Source of the DNA: Bacteroidota bacterium
Lineage (GTDB): Bacteria; Bacteroidota; Bacteroidia; NS11-12g; UBA955
Length of the DNA stretch: 35,649 nt
Direction of reading: 5' to 3'
NCBI GenBank assembly: GCA_027490055.1
Contig: JAIXYV010000096.1
Coordinates: 1-35,649, forward strand
Made by a program: the position numbers and the translations under genes. The number at the start of each line of letters is the position of its first letter. The stretch's first letter is position 1. The notes under the pieces are model-generated. The model had not been told where the DNA came from. It saw nothing but the letters and a program-made list of their open reading frames with translations, and ran no database searches. This document shows, piece after piece, positions 16,675 to 24,705 of this stretch.

Positions 16675-17697
16675 TTATTTCAGGATAAAATCGGAAGTGG
16701 TTTTCATTACTTTACCAAAAATGAAATCCTGAATCTGAACTACTTCTTTGTTGTGGTCATTAATGAAAGCATAGAAATTTTCGATATCAAACTGAAGTGG
16801 ATTGCCTTCGTTATCCATCTGAATATTGCTATCAGGCTTAATGCCTTTTTTATGAATTCTTAATTTCGTGACTTTTCCTTTTTTATCTGTTAGTACAAGT
16901 GTTAAGATAGTTGGACTTTTAGAAATTGAATCAATTTTATGAGCATCCAGATCTATTGGAAATCCTTCAAAAGAGAGGTTTTCCCATAATTTTAAATACG
17001 ATTTAAGATTGTTGAGATTGATGTCTTTATTATTCACAAACACCTTATTGTTGCTTGTTAAAATAGGCTCTTTCCCTTCGCAATTAATTTGGAAGGAGTT
17101 GGCTGGCTGGCCAGTCCACTCAACTTTCAGCGATTTAATTTCGGTATCTTTACTTCTAAAGATGTCTTTGCTTCTCCATGCCACCGGCTGATAATGGTAT
17201 TTAGCACCAATATAGCCATTAAAGCCAGGGATATGGCAAACGTATGGCTCTTCAGCCTTGTCCATTAAGAAATAAGTACCCATCTCATCGTGGGTGTTTG
17301 TGCCGACGTAATAGACTTTAGAAATAGAACCATTTTCATATACTTCTACTTTTGTTCCATTGATTGCAATATCCTTTTTAACGATATTGATTTCTTTTTT
17401 AGAAACTGGACGTTTGATTTGCAGTTTTCTGAATACATCCAAAAGTGAATTGATTTGGTGGATGTTGACATTAAAGGTATCATTCAACAACCAGGTAGTG
17501 CTGTCTTGCTTACTCAGGATGACATACTTACCAGTCAATTTATTTGAAATAAAAATCTTATCAATTTTCTCGGTTGATTTAAAACCAAAGTCATGATCAT
17601 TGCCTGTAAGTGTATTGCCATTATTTCTCTTTAGAAGAAAGAATATTGCAACTACTGCAATCAGGGTTCCTAGGAGGAAAATTGTTTTTTTATTCAT
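16675..17697 (-). CDS. DUF4340-like membrane-anchored protein
   Basis: 340 residues: a single N-terminal membrane helix (about 5-22, IFLLGTLIAVVAIFFLL) followed by a periplasmic beta-rich region. The repeated pattern 'KIDKIFISNK... ILSKQDSTTWLLND... LLDVFRKLQIKRPVSK' is what I recognise from DUF4340 proteins, here in single copy form with a second divergent half (EIKSLKVEWTG ... FQINCEGKEPILTSNN). DUF4340 proteins are often found with gliding/ABC-transport GldF-GldG-like genes, but none is here. The gene lies 48 bases after guaB and 2 bases before the ApbE-like gene. The gap holds the bipartite element, which may give it its own promoter. Function unknown. Confidence 0.65.
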   Translation of the reverse strand: MNKKTIFLLGTLIAVVAIFFLLKRNNGNTLTGNDHDFGFKSTEKIDKIFISNKLTGKYVILSKQDSTTWLLNDTFNVNIHQINSLLDVFRKLQIKRPVSKKEINIVKKDIAINGTKVEVYENGSISKVYYVGTNTHDEMGTYFLMDKAEEPYVCHIPGFNGYIGAKYHYQPVAWRSKDIFRSKDTEIKSLKVEWTGQPANSFQINCEGKEPILTSNNKVFVNNKDINLNNLKSYLKLWENLSFEGFPIDLDAHKIDSISKSPTILTLVLTDKKGKVTKLRIHKKGIKPDSNIQMDNEGNPLQFDIENFYAFINDHNKEVVQIQDFIFGKVMKTTSDFILK

Positions 17698-17714
17698 GGA
17701 TAACAGAGGTTTAC

Positions 17715-17745
17715 TTTAGACAAATAGCAGATATAAAATGCTGCA
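17715..17745 (-). promoter_or_regulatory. Bipartite upstream element, copy 2 (DUF4340-like gene)
   Basis: Both blocks of the element in front of the PKD gene recur here (TGCAGCATTTT, 7 bases, CTATTTGTCTAAA). It directly abuts the guaB stop codon and lies 17 bases before the ATG at 17697. Confidence 0.5.
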
Positions 17746-17756
17746 CTATCTGCTAT
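17724..17756 (-). other. Hairpin spanning the guaB stop codon
   Basis: Perfect 10-bp arms ATAGCAGATA / TATCTGCTAT with a 13-base loop. The first arm contains the guaB stop and the second overlaps the bipartite element. Only TTG TCT follows, so it is a poor intrinsic terminator but could act as a 3' stabiliser or attenuator. Confidence 0.45.
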
Positions 17757-19236
17757 AGTTTGGAGCTTCTTTAGTTATTTTGATATCGTGAGGGTGACTT
17801 TCTTTGATACCAGCGTTGCTGATTCTTACAAACTGAGCAGTTTGAAGTACTTCTATGCTTGCTGCACCACAGTATCCCATACCGGCTCTTAAACCACCAA
17901 CGTACTGATATAAGACTTCGCCTACTTTACCTTTAAATGGAACAGTACCTACGATACCTTCTGGCACCAATTTAGAAATTTCTTCTTCGGCATCCTGAAA
18001 GTAACGGTCTTTAGAACCTTCTTTCATTGCCTCGATACTACCCATACCGCGATAAGATTTCACCATACGACCTTCATATATGCTGGTTTCTCCCGGACTT
18101 TCTTCAGTGCCTGCGAAGAGACTTCCAGCCATGATTGAACTGGCTCCTGCTACAATAGCTTTCACCAGGTCGCCGCTATATCTGATACCACCATCGGCAA
18201 TAACAGGAACGCCGGTACCCTGAATGGCAGCAGCAGCATCCATAACAGCAGAGAGCTGAGGAACACCAATACCTGCAATGATTCTGGTAGTACAGATACT
18301 ACCCGGACCAACACCAACCTTTACAGCATCTGCACCTGCATCAACAAGCGCTTTGGCAGCAGCACCAGTGGCCACATTACCAACTATCACATCCAGTTTA
18401 GGGAAAGCTTTTTTAATTTTTTTCAGTTCAGTTACAACACCTTTTGAGTGACCATGAGCGGTATCTAAAGTGATAACATCAACTTCAGCTTCAACTAATG
18501 CTTTTACTCTGTCTAGAGTATCAGAAGTAATACCAACAGCAGCGCCTACAAGCAATCTGCCAAATTTGTCTTTGCAGGCTTTAGGGTGACTTTTAACTTT
18601 CTGAATATCTTTATAGGTGATTAAGCCCATCAACATGCCTTTTTTATCAACGATAGGCAGTTTTTCAATTTTATGTTTTTGAAGAATGGCTTCTGCTTTA
18701 ATCAGATCGGTACCGATTTCACTTGTAATCAAGGCTTTTTTAGTCATAACCTCCTTGATTTTTTTAGCAGTATCCTTTTCGAAACGCAGATCTCTGTTAG
18801 TGATGATGCCAGTTAGGCTACCTTTTGAGTCGACAATAGGAATACCACCAATGTGATTTTCTTTCATCAAACGCAAGGCATCTCTCAAAGTGGCTTCGCC
18901 GGTAAGAGTAATTGGATGCTGTATCATGCCGCTTTCGCTGCGTTTTACTTTCACAACTTCTTTTGCCTGCTGAGCAATGGTCATATTCTTGTGAATGATG
19001 CCGATTCCACCTTCTCTGGCCATGGCAATTGCCATGTTGCTGCCGGTTACAGTATCCATCGCTGCTGAAATAATCGGAATATTAATACTGATATTTCTTG
19101 TCAGCTTGGTTTTGGTAACGACATCCCTAGGTAAGATTTCGCTGTAACGCGGTAATACAAGGACATCATCAAAGGTCAGGCTGTCACCTGCAATCTTGTT
19201 CTTAAAATCAATGGGGTTTTTAGTGGACTTTGCCAT
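17746..19236 (-). CDS. guaB: IMP dehydrogenase
   Basis: Oxidises IMP to XMP with NAD+, the committed step of GMP synthesis; cytosolic tetramer. The 496 residues have the full plan: N-terminal barrel part ([26 protein letters not shown]), two CBS domains (about 100-215), then the catalytic loop GPGSICTTR with Cys315, the phosphate-site DGGIRYSGD, and the flap KDRYFQ with [15 protein letters not shown]. All key residues are intact. A TATCTTTG box ends 28 bases before the ATG. The DUF4340-like gene follows 48 bases after the stop. Confidence 0.98.
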   Translation of the reverse strand: MAKSTKNPIDFKNKIAGDSLTFDDVLVLPRYSEILPRDVVTKTKLTRNISINIPIISAAMDTVTGSNMAIAMAREGGIGIIHKNMTIAQQAKEVVKVKRSESGMIQHPITLTGEATLRDALRLMKENHIGGIPIVDSKGSLTGIITNRDLRFEKDTAKKIKEVMTKKALITSEIGTDLIKAEAILQKHKIEKLPIVDKKGMLMGLITYKDIQKVKSHPKACKDKFGRLLVGAAVGITSDTLDRVKALVEAEVDVITLDTAHGHSKGVVTELKKIKKAFPKLDVIVGNVATGAAAKALVDAGADAVKVGVGPGSICTTRIIAGIGVPQLSAVMDAAAAIQGTGVPVIADGGIRYSGDLVKAIVAGASSIMAGSLFAGTEESPGETSIYEGRMVKSYRGMGSIEAMKEGSKDRYFQDAEEEISKLVPEGIVGTVPFKGKVGEVLYQYVGGLRAGMGYCGAASIEVLQTAQFVRISNAGIKESHPHDIKITKEAPNYSR

Positions 19237-19264
19237 GCAAATAATAGATTTGTTATTTGCGGTG

Positions 19265-19272
19265 CAAAGATA
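19265..19272 (-). promoter_or_regulatory. -7 box of the guaB promoter
   Basis: TATCTTTG followed by CA on the minus strand is a very typical Bacteroidota -7 box. The upstream region is AT-rich without a clear TTG. Confidence 0.5.
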
Positions 19273-19318
19273 ACCTAATGACTTTAAATTAAAAAATTTA
19301 ATTAAAGAGGACTAAAAA

Positions 19319-21004
19319 TTAATCCTCCAGCTTTACCGACATTAACGAAAACAATACCTTGCGTTTGCTTGCAAGAATGTGGATTAATTCATTATCAGTT
19401 ACTGGTACAAAGTCAGCAAATATATATTTTCTTTTTTTGTAGATGTCAGACTCTTTGAAGGCTGAGATTGTGCTGGCAGTATTGTCTAATTTAACCTGTC
19501 CACCGCCCGTTTTTGTAATGATATATAATTTATCGTTGGCATATAAAGAAGAGTAGTCTTTGCTTATTGGGGCTGAGGTTTCATAATGGTGGAAGACGTA
19601 CCCGAAATTCACGATCTTACCTTCGGCATCCAGTTTAAAGGCTAATATATCGCTGTATACATAGTAGGTAACTGTTCTGGTTGTTGTCTGTCCTTTTGAG
19701 TTAGTAGTGGTATAAGTAACAGTGTAGGTGTAGTGCTTCTGACCAACGACTATTAGTTCATTACTATCATTATAGTGAACAGCGCCAAGATTAATGAATC
19801 TATAAATGTAATCAAGTTTGATTTCTTTTGCGGGTTTGCTGTTCGATTTAGGTTTGCTGGCCTTGCCGGTTTTGACAGGTTTTTCTTTGGCAGGCTTTTT
19901 GTCTTTTGAAGCAGGTGGTTTCAACTCGCTAATCTGTTTAACTAAGTCTACACCAAACTCCTGTCTGTTTTCTGCCAGAACTTCTGCAGTTGCCAGGTTC
20001 ACTTGCTGAGAAAAAATCCCTTTGGCGCCATAGCGACCACTGCCAAGTAAGCCGATAACAGCAACATTACCAGTTTTTGGATTTAGCTTTAGAGTTGCAG
20101 AATAGAAGTATTCGCCATTGGCAAAGGTTAGATCGGTGCTTTCGCCATCTGGTTTGATGATTTTCATGACAAGTTTAGAAGAATTAGATTCTTCATCACT
20201 GTCAATATCGCCAAACATCTTTTTCTTTCCTTTTGTTTGTGTGGCTTCTTCAAAACCAAGGAAACACATATTTCCTAGATTGTCGAAAGTTTGTCCAATA
20301 ACTTCGGTATTCCCTTTGCCAAATTTAACATTCTTACCAATGTTCAATAAGGTAAAATCTTTATCAATTAACCAGTAAGAAAAGGTGTGATTTTTTTGAG
20401 CAGCTGCAGCTTTGCGTTCTTTACGACTCTGCCAAACGTTGGTTCTGTCTGAGGTAATCAACATCTTCTGATAATCAGATGTAACGCTAACCTGATATAA
20501 ACTTGCAATACGTTTGTCTTTTTTGGTAATTCCAGTCTCTGCCATTTTGTATGGTTTACCAATCGTTTTGAAAGATTTTAAATCAATCATTTGAGCAAAC
20601 AGATATTGTTTCATCTGTTTTCTGTTGTTAAAATAAAAAATCGCACAAAGATTATCGCCAAAGCGCTTTAAAGTTAAAGAGTTTACCGATTTATTGAAAA
20701 ATTCTGCTGGAATAGTGGCAACGGATTTAACATTCATTCTGGCATCCAGTTTGTAAATTTTGAAATCAGAATTTACAATATAGGGAATGCCATAAATCAA
20801 GTAATTTTTGAACATCAAATCGTATTTCTTGCCAATTACATAATAGTAATCACCAACTTTTACTGCATTAGGAAACGAAGATGTTCTGTCATTGTATGCA
20901 GGTTTGTATTCGGTACCTTTAACTTCTTTTATCTGGTTATTTTTCTGTGCTGATGCATATAAGGACATCATCAGCATGAGACATATGGTTATAAAATTCT
21001 TCAT
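19319..21004 (-). CDS. Secreted protein of unknown function
   Basis: 561 residues with a signal peptide (MKNFITICLMLMMSLYASAQ, cleavage near 20). The body has repeated short beta-type segments with aromatic residues (DYYYVIGKKYDL, LCAIFYFNN, MCFLGFEE, VAVIGLLGSGRYGAKG, LYIITKTGGGQV). These read like blades of a propeller, but I recognise no family. A lysine/proline/serine-rich linker at about 362-396 separates a C-terminal part with a Tyr/Thr-rich stretch (HYTYTVTYTTTNSKGQTTTR). It follows the outer-membrane barrel gene by 11 bases and is co-transcribed with it. Periplasmic or outer-membrane location is likely; function unknown. Confidence 0.7.
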   Translation of the reverse strand: MKNFITICLMLMMSLYASAQKNNQIKEVKGTEYKPAYNDRTSSFPNAVKVGDYYYVIGKKYDLMFKNYLIYGIPYIVNSDFKIYKLDARMNVKSVATIPAEFFNKSVNSLTLKRFGDNLCAIFYFNNRKQMKQYLFAQMIDLKSFKTIGKPYKMAETGITKKDKRIASLYQVSVTSDYQKMLITSDRTNVWQSRKERKAAAAQKNHTFSYWLIDKDFTLLNIGKNVKFGKGNTEVIGQTFDNLGNMCFLGFEEATQTKGKKKMFGDIDSDEESNSSKLVMKIIKPDGESTDLTFANGEYFYSATLKLNPKTGNVAVIGLLGSGRYGAKGIFSQQVNLATAEVLAENRQEFGVDLVKQISELKPPASKDKKPAKEKPVKTGKASKPKSNSKPAKEIKLDYIYRFINLGAVHYNDSNELIVVGQKHYTYTVTYTTTNSKGQTTTRTVTYYVYSDILAFKLDAEGKIVNFGYVFHHYETSAPISKDYSSLYANDKLYIITKTGGGQVKLDNTASTISAFKESDIYKKRKYIFADFVPVTDNELIHILASKRKVLFSLMSVKLED

Positions 21005-21015
21005 GGTTTTGTTTT

Positions 21016-21732
21016 TTAAAATAAAAATCCTAGGGATAAATCAGCAAAGATCAAAGCACTACCGCTTCTTAGGGTTTCTGTTTTAACAACAGGTAATCCT
21101 GTACTGAAATCTGTCCTTGAGTATTTAACATCTTTATATTTATCGAAATAAACGATGACGCCCCATTCTCCTCCCAATGTGATATTGGAGGCAATCTGAG
21201 TATGAGTGCCGTTAACAAGAGCAAAAGAATTGTAGTTAGCGCTAACAATTTGTTTTGTGGAATTTACCGGCGATGTGTAGTACTCTGATTCAACAGAAAA
21301 TTTATTCATGGTATATCTTAATCCCAAAAAATAACCGTTGTTCAAATACTTGTTGCGGTGGTAATAAACCTTAGGGTACAAACTGAAACCAATACCTGAT
21401 TTCACTTTAAAAACTTCTTCTTTGTCGCCAATTTCTAAAAAATCAGAACGTAAACTTTCGAAGAAACCTTTGCTGCCAAAGTTGCCATATAAGCCACCCT
21501 CTACACCTATTCTGTTGGAGAGTTTGCGTTCATAGCTGGCGCCGTAATAGCCGCTTAAACTGTGAGCCAGGCGAAGTCTAACGAGATTACTTGAATTGCC
21601 TTTGCGGCCATCATTTAAATATTTTTCGATGTTTTTGTTTTCTGGTTCATCACTTTTAGCTTTAGTTTTTTGTGCTATTACGCCAAAACTTAAGAAGAAA
21701 AACATGCATAGAAAGAGTACATTTTTGCGCAT
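21016..21732 (-). CDS. Predicted outer-membrane beta-barrel protein
   Basis: 238 residues: signal peptide (about 1-20, ending GVIAQ), a short charged stretch, then alternating amphipathic strands such as LVRLRLAHSLSGYYGASYERKL (residues 51-72), GVEGGLYGNFGSKGF, GIGFSLYPKVYYHR, YFLGLRYTMNKFSVESEYY and a final strand SALIFADLSLGFLF. The protein ends in Phe, as many barrels do. This looks like a small 8-12 stranded barrel of the DUF3575/OmpW-like kind seen in Bacteroidota; exact family not assigned. It is first of two genes; the promoter TTG-N21-TATTTTTG ends 5 bases before the ATG. Confidence 0.7.
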   Translation of the reverse strand: MRKNVLFLCMFFFLSFGVIAQKTKAKSDEPENKNIEKYLNDGRKGNSSNLVRLRLAHSLSGYYGASYERKLSNRIGVEGGLYGNFGSKGFFESLRSDFLEIGDKEEVFKVKSGIGFSLYPKVYYHRNKYLNNGYFLGLRYTMNKFSVESEYYTSPVNSTKQIVSANYNSFALVNGTHTQIASNITLGGEWGVIVYFDKYKDVKYSRTDFSTGLPVVKTETLRSGSALIFADLSLGFLF

Positions 21733-21737
21733 GCCGG

Positions 21738-21769
21738 CAAAAATAAAACAAAATTTCTTTAATTATCAA
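21738..21769 (-). promoter_or_regulatory. Promoter of the barrel / secreted protein operon
   Basis: TTG (21769-21767), 21 bases, TATTTTTG (21745-21738) on the minus strand. Only CCGGC separates the box from the ATG, suggesting a nearly leaderless message. Confidence 0.6.
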
Positions 21770-21883
21770 TTTGATTTTCAATTAATAGGATTATTTGATT
21801 TAAAAGTAACAATTTATTTCTAAGCGTCGATTAATAAGCAATTAGTTAAGACATATAACATTTAAGAATAACTTTAAAATATA

Positions 21884-21891
21884 TAAATTTG
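21884..21891 (+). promoter_or_regulatory. -7 box of the Ere/ChaN-like gene
   Basis: TAAATTTG followed by six bases and the ATG at 21898. The TTG at 21889 is part of the box, which argues against it being the start codon. Confidence 0.5.
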
Positions 21892-21897
21892 CATGAT

Positions 21898-23736
21898 ATG
21901 TTAAAACTACTACGATTGGCTGTTTGCATTTTTTTCACAGCAGTCATTTCCCAAAATTCAAATGCCCAGGAATTATTTTTGAGTGATAGTGCGGTTGCTT
22001 CCGATATTATTATTTCGCAACTTTCGCAATTAGACTCAGTCAAATCAAATGTGCGTGTCTACATGGGTGGCGAAAATCATAACTACTGGACGGAGAATAA
22101 TGCCATTGAACTTAAAATGATAAAGCACCTCCACGAGACAAAAGGTGTTAATCAAATTGTCATTGAGCTAGGATATGCCAGAGGCTATCTGCTAAATAGA
22201 TTTATCAATGATGACTCGAGTTATTACGAATTACTGGATAATAACACTGCTTATCAGTACTTGAATTTCTACCAGGAACTCAGAGCGTACAATCAATCAT
22301 TGCCAGTTGGAGAGCGCCTTCAGGTGCACGGAGTAGATGTTGAACGTTTCCCTGATGATGCACCAATTTTACTAAGTCATTTGTTGAAAAAAGATACCTT
22401 AGTGCCAGCTTCTATAGAATTTCTAACAGAAGTCATACACTCTTATGCGGCCTATTCGAAAGCCCGGTATTACAATTATCTCTATCAGGATACAGATTTT
22501 GATAATGAAATTGATGAGGGGTATTATGTCGATGAGAATACCTTTATGGACAATAAAGTCATTGATTCTATTCTGGCAGAGTATGCAGTAAACAAGTTGC
22601 AGTTTCACCAGTATTTAGGCGCCGATTCTGTTGTGTTTAAAATGACTATACAGTCGATGAAAGATTACAGAACGTATTTGAAATATAGCCGAATGCCGCA
22701 TCAGTATATTTATCGCGAGCGCTATTTGTTTAACAATATGATGGCACTTTTGAATGCCGACACAAGTTCTAAGTTTTACGGTCAGTTTGGTAGATGTCAT
22801 GTCAGTCAGAAGAAACTAGAGAATGAGTGCGACTGGTGGGATAACAGCGCCTTGGCTAAACGCTTGAATGAAAGTAAGTATAAGAATCAGATTGTCAGTA
22901 TTGGTATTTTTTACAAGTACAATCCGACATCATTCGATTACCAGAATAATTTTAATAACTGGGAAATGAATGAAGCCGTTCAGAAGTACATAGATAGTTC
23001 TGTCAACGATGATTTCAAATTGATGAAAATTGAGGCATCTGATAGTTTGTTAAGTCCGCTTTATAATTATATCCTCCTCGCTAATTCATGCGAAGATAAT
23101 TGTTACGAAACCCCTGAAGTACAGCACGATTTTGTTGCTCTTGATTTAAACTATGGTCAGTCAAAGTATAATTTTAACACGCTGAATAAAGGCTTAACCG
23201 GTGATACCATACCAGGATTTAATCAGCAGGTGAGGTATTTTAATTTTACAGTATTCAGTTCAAGCGACAAATTCGTCAATGTATTTGATATACGGGTCAT
23301 GCAACCCCAAAAAATTCGCAATGGCAATTTGCAATACACCCTTAATGGGTATTCTATTTTAGAAGGATTTGGCTATAATCCATCATTTTCTAAATATATC
23401 GCGATATCGCCTTATCTATTGTTAGGTTATTCAAGAACTTCGTTGCGCATAGAAAATGATTCATTTATTAATTCAATTAGTCCGGCTTTCTCAACAGTCA
23501 ATAAATTAAAATACGCCAATGGAGCTTTTACTGCTGGTTTAGGCGTTGATTTGAGGCTGAACTTCAGCAAAATCATAGGTCTGAATCTTAAGGCCCAGGT
23601 TTTAACAGATCCATCCAATAAATACTGGAGAAGAGTAGAAGGATATGCTAATTCAGTAGATAAACAATCGCCAAAAACCTCCTTGTTCAATTACGGTGTC
23701 AGTGCAGGATTGAGTATTTTATTATTCAGAGATTAA
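21898..23736 (+). CDS. Exported erythromycin-esterase/ChaN-superfamily-like protein with barrel-like C-terminus
   Basis: 612 residues from the ATG at 21898, with a signal peptide ending near NAQ (21-24). Residues about 52-340 resemble the EreA/ChaN/Tiki-like fold: MGGENHNYWTEN (Glu59, His61), IVIELGYARG (Glu90), YQELRAYNQSLPVGERLQVHGVDVER as in erythromycin esterases, and GRCHVSQKK (His301) where Ere proteins have their second catalytic histidine. Residues 400-612 are different: alternating strands rich in Tyr/Phe (AISPYLLLGYSRTSLRI, AFTAGLGVDLRLNF, FNYGVSAGLSILLF) as in a small outer-membrane barrel. The hydrolase is unlikely to be a macrolide-resistance enzyme, given its export and fusion; substrate unknown. 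It is divergent from the barrel operon and 17 bases before pssA. Confidence 0.65.
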   Translation: MLKLLRLAVCIFFTAVISQNSNAQELFLSDSAVASDIIISQLSQLDSVKSNVRVYMGGENHNYWTENNAIELKMIKHLHETKGVNQIVIELGYARGYLLNRFINDDSSYYELLDNNTAYQYLNFYQELRAYNQSLPVGERLQVHGVDVERFPDDAPILLSHLLKKDTLVPASIEFLTEVIHSYAAYSKARYYNYLYQDTDFDNEIDEGYYVDENTFMDNKVIDSILAEYAVNKLQFHQYLGADSVVFKMTIQSMKDYRTYLKYSRMPHQYIYRERYLFNNMMALLNADTSSKFYGQFGRCHVSQKKLENECDWWDNSALAKRLNESKYKNQIVSIGIFYKYNPTSFDYQNNFNNWEMNEAVQKYIDSSVNDDFKLMKIEASDSLLSPLYNYILLANSCEDNCYETPEVQHDFVALDLNYGQSKYNFNTLNKGLTGDTIPGFNQQVRYFNFTVFSSSDKFVNVFDIRVMQPQKIRNGNLQYTLNGYSILEGFGYNPSFSKYIAISPYLLLGYSRTSLRIENDSFINSISPAFSTVNKLKYANGAFTAGLGVDLRLNFSKIIGLNLKAQVLTDPSNKYWRRVEGYANSVDKQSPKTSLFNYGVSAGLSILLFRD

Positions 23737-23753
23737 TTCGTTATTTTGCTCCT

Positions 23754-24440
23754 ATGTATCTCAAAATACAAAAACAAATCCCGAATCTCTTTACTCTAGG
23801 TAATCTGACCTGCGGTGTGCTGGCCATTTTAGCTATTTTTAATGGTGAGCAGGAGACAGCTGTATATCTGGTGATTCTGGCGGCTATTCTGGATTTTTTT
23901 GATGGTTTTCTGGCGCGATTGTTAAAAGTGAGTGGCGAATTGGGTAAGCAACTTGATTCACTGGCGGATCTGGTAACTTTTGGTGTAGCACCATCGTTTA
24001 TGTTATATGCAAGCTCAGAAATGATCAATGGCTATGCCCGTTATAGCTTTGTTTTACTGGCGGTTTTTTCGGCCTATCGACTGGCAAAATTTAATATTGA
24101 TACCCGCCAAAGTACTTCGTTTATTGGCGTTCCTACACCAATAACAGGTTTGGCTTGTATATCATGGGGTATGATTGACAGCGATGTCAAAGATTTTATT
24201 TTTGATCAGCCTTGGGCTTTTGTTGTTTATTGTATTGTTGTCTCTCTACTTTTAATTAGTGAGATAAAAATGCCGAGTCTGAAATTTAAAAAGGGAAAAA
24301 GTTCTCAATACACGCAGCATCTGATTTTACTGGTAATAGGCATAGTTTCACTACTCTTTTTTGGGTGGTTATGCATTCCTATATTTTATGCTGCTTATGT
24401 TTTGTCATCAATTCTGATTAATTTTGCACCAAAAAGATAG
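23754..24440 (+). CDS. pssA: CDP-diacylglycerol--serine O-phosphatidyltransferase
   Basis: Membrane enzyme making phosphatidylserine, the precursor of phosphatidylethanolamine. 228 residues with about seven helices. The CDP-alcohol phosphotransferase signature D-G-x2-A-R-x8-G-x3-D-x3-D is complete (Asp50, Gly51, Ala54, Arg55, Gly64, Asp68, Asp72). The N-terminal IPNLFTLGNLTCGVLAI is typical of PssA of the type II (Bacillus-like) group rather than PgsA. A box-like TTATTTTG five bases before the ATG might give it its own promoter. purS follows after 3 bases and the flavoprotein 10 bases later, so these three form an operon. Confidence 0.93.
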   Translation: MYLKIQKQIPNLFTLGNLTCGVLAILAIFNGEQETAVYLVILAAILDFFDGFLARLLKVSGELGKQLDSLADLVTFGVAPSFMLYASSEMINGYARYSFVLLAVFSAYRLAKFNIDTRQSTSFIGVPTPITGLACISWGMIDSDVKDFIFDQPWAFVVYCIVVSLLLISEIKMPSLKFKKGKSSQYTQHLILLVIGIVSLLFFGWLCIPIFYAAYVLSSILINFAPKR

Positions 24441-24443
24441 AAG

Positions 24444-24695
24444 ATGAAATTTTCAGTAGAAATAGAAGTTATGCCTCGCAAAGAGTTGCTGGATCCTCAG
24501 GGTAAAGCTGTTACCAATGGTTTGCACAATATTGGTTTTACCGCTATAGACAATGTTAGAGTAGGTAAATGTATTACTTACGAAGCAACTGCAGCCTCAG
24601 AAAGTGAAGCATATTCACAAGCCGAAGAAGCCAGCAAAAAGTTATTGGCTAATTTGGTCATGGAAAGTTACACGATTCGTGTAAAAGCTATCTGA
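24444..24695 (+). CDS. purS: Phosphoribosylformylglycinamidine synthase subunit PurS
   Basis: Small subunit of the PurS-PurL-PurQ complex that makes FGAM in purine synthesis; it bridges the glutaminase PurQ and the synthase PurL. The 83 residues match the usual size (about 80-85) and pattern: KFSVEIEVMPRKELLDPQGKAV, a central DNVRVGKCITYE and the final NLVMESYTIRVKAI. It is separated from pssA by 3 bases and lies apart from purL and purQ, which are not in the window. The presence of PurS implies the organism uses the multi-subunit form rather than the single long PurL. Confidence 0.92.
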   Translation: MKFSVEIEVMPRKELLDPQGKAVTNGLHNIGFTAIDNVRVGKCITYEATAASESEAYSQAEEASKKLLANLVMESYTIRVKAI

Positions 24696-24705
24696 TATAC
24701 TGAAA

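Noticed and set aside
19273-19318. AT-only hairpin (TTAAATT / AATTTAA) between the 561-residue protein gene and guaB
   Set aside because: A 7-bp A/T stem without a following U-run is too weak to call a terminator in such AT-rich DNA.
21889-21897. TTG start for the Ere/ChaN-like protein
   Set aside because: The TTG is part of the TAAATTTG promoter box; the ATG at 21898 starts a normal signal peptide.
21898-23736. Macrolide resistance (ere) gene
   Set aside because: Similarity is only at the fold level, the protein is exported and carries an extra barrel-like part, and there is no mobile or resistance context.
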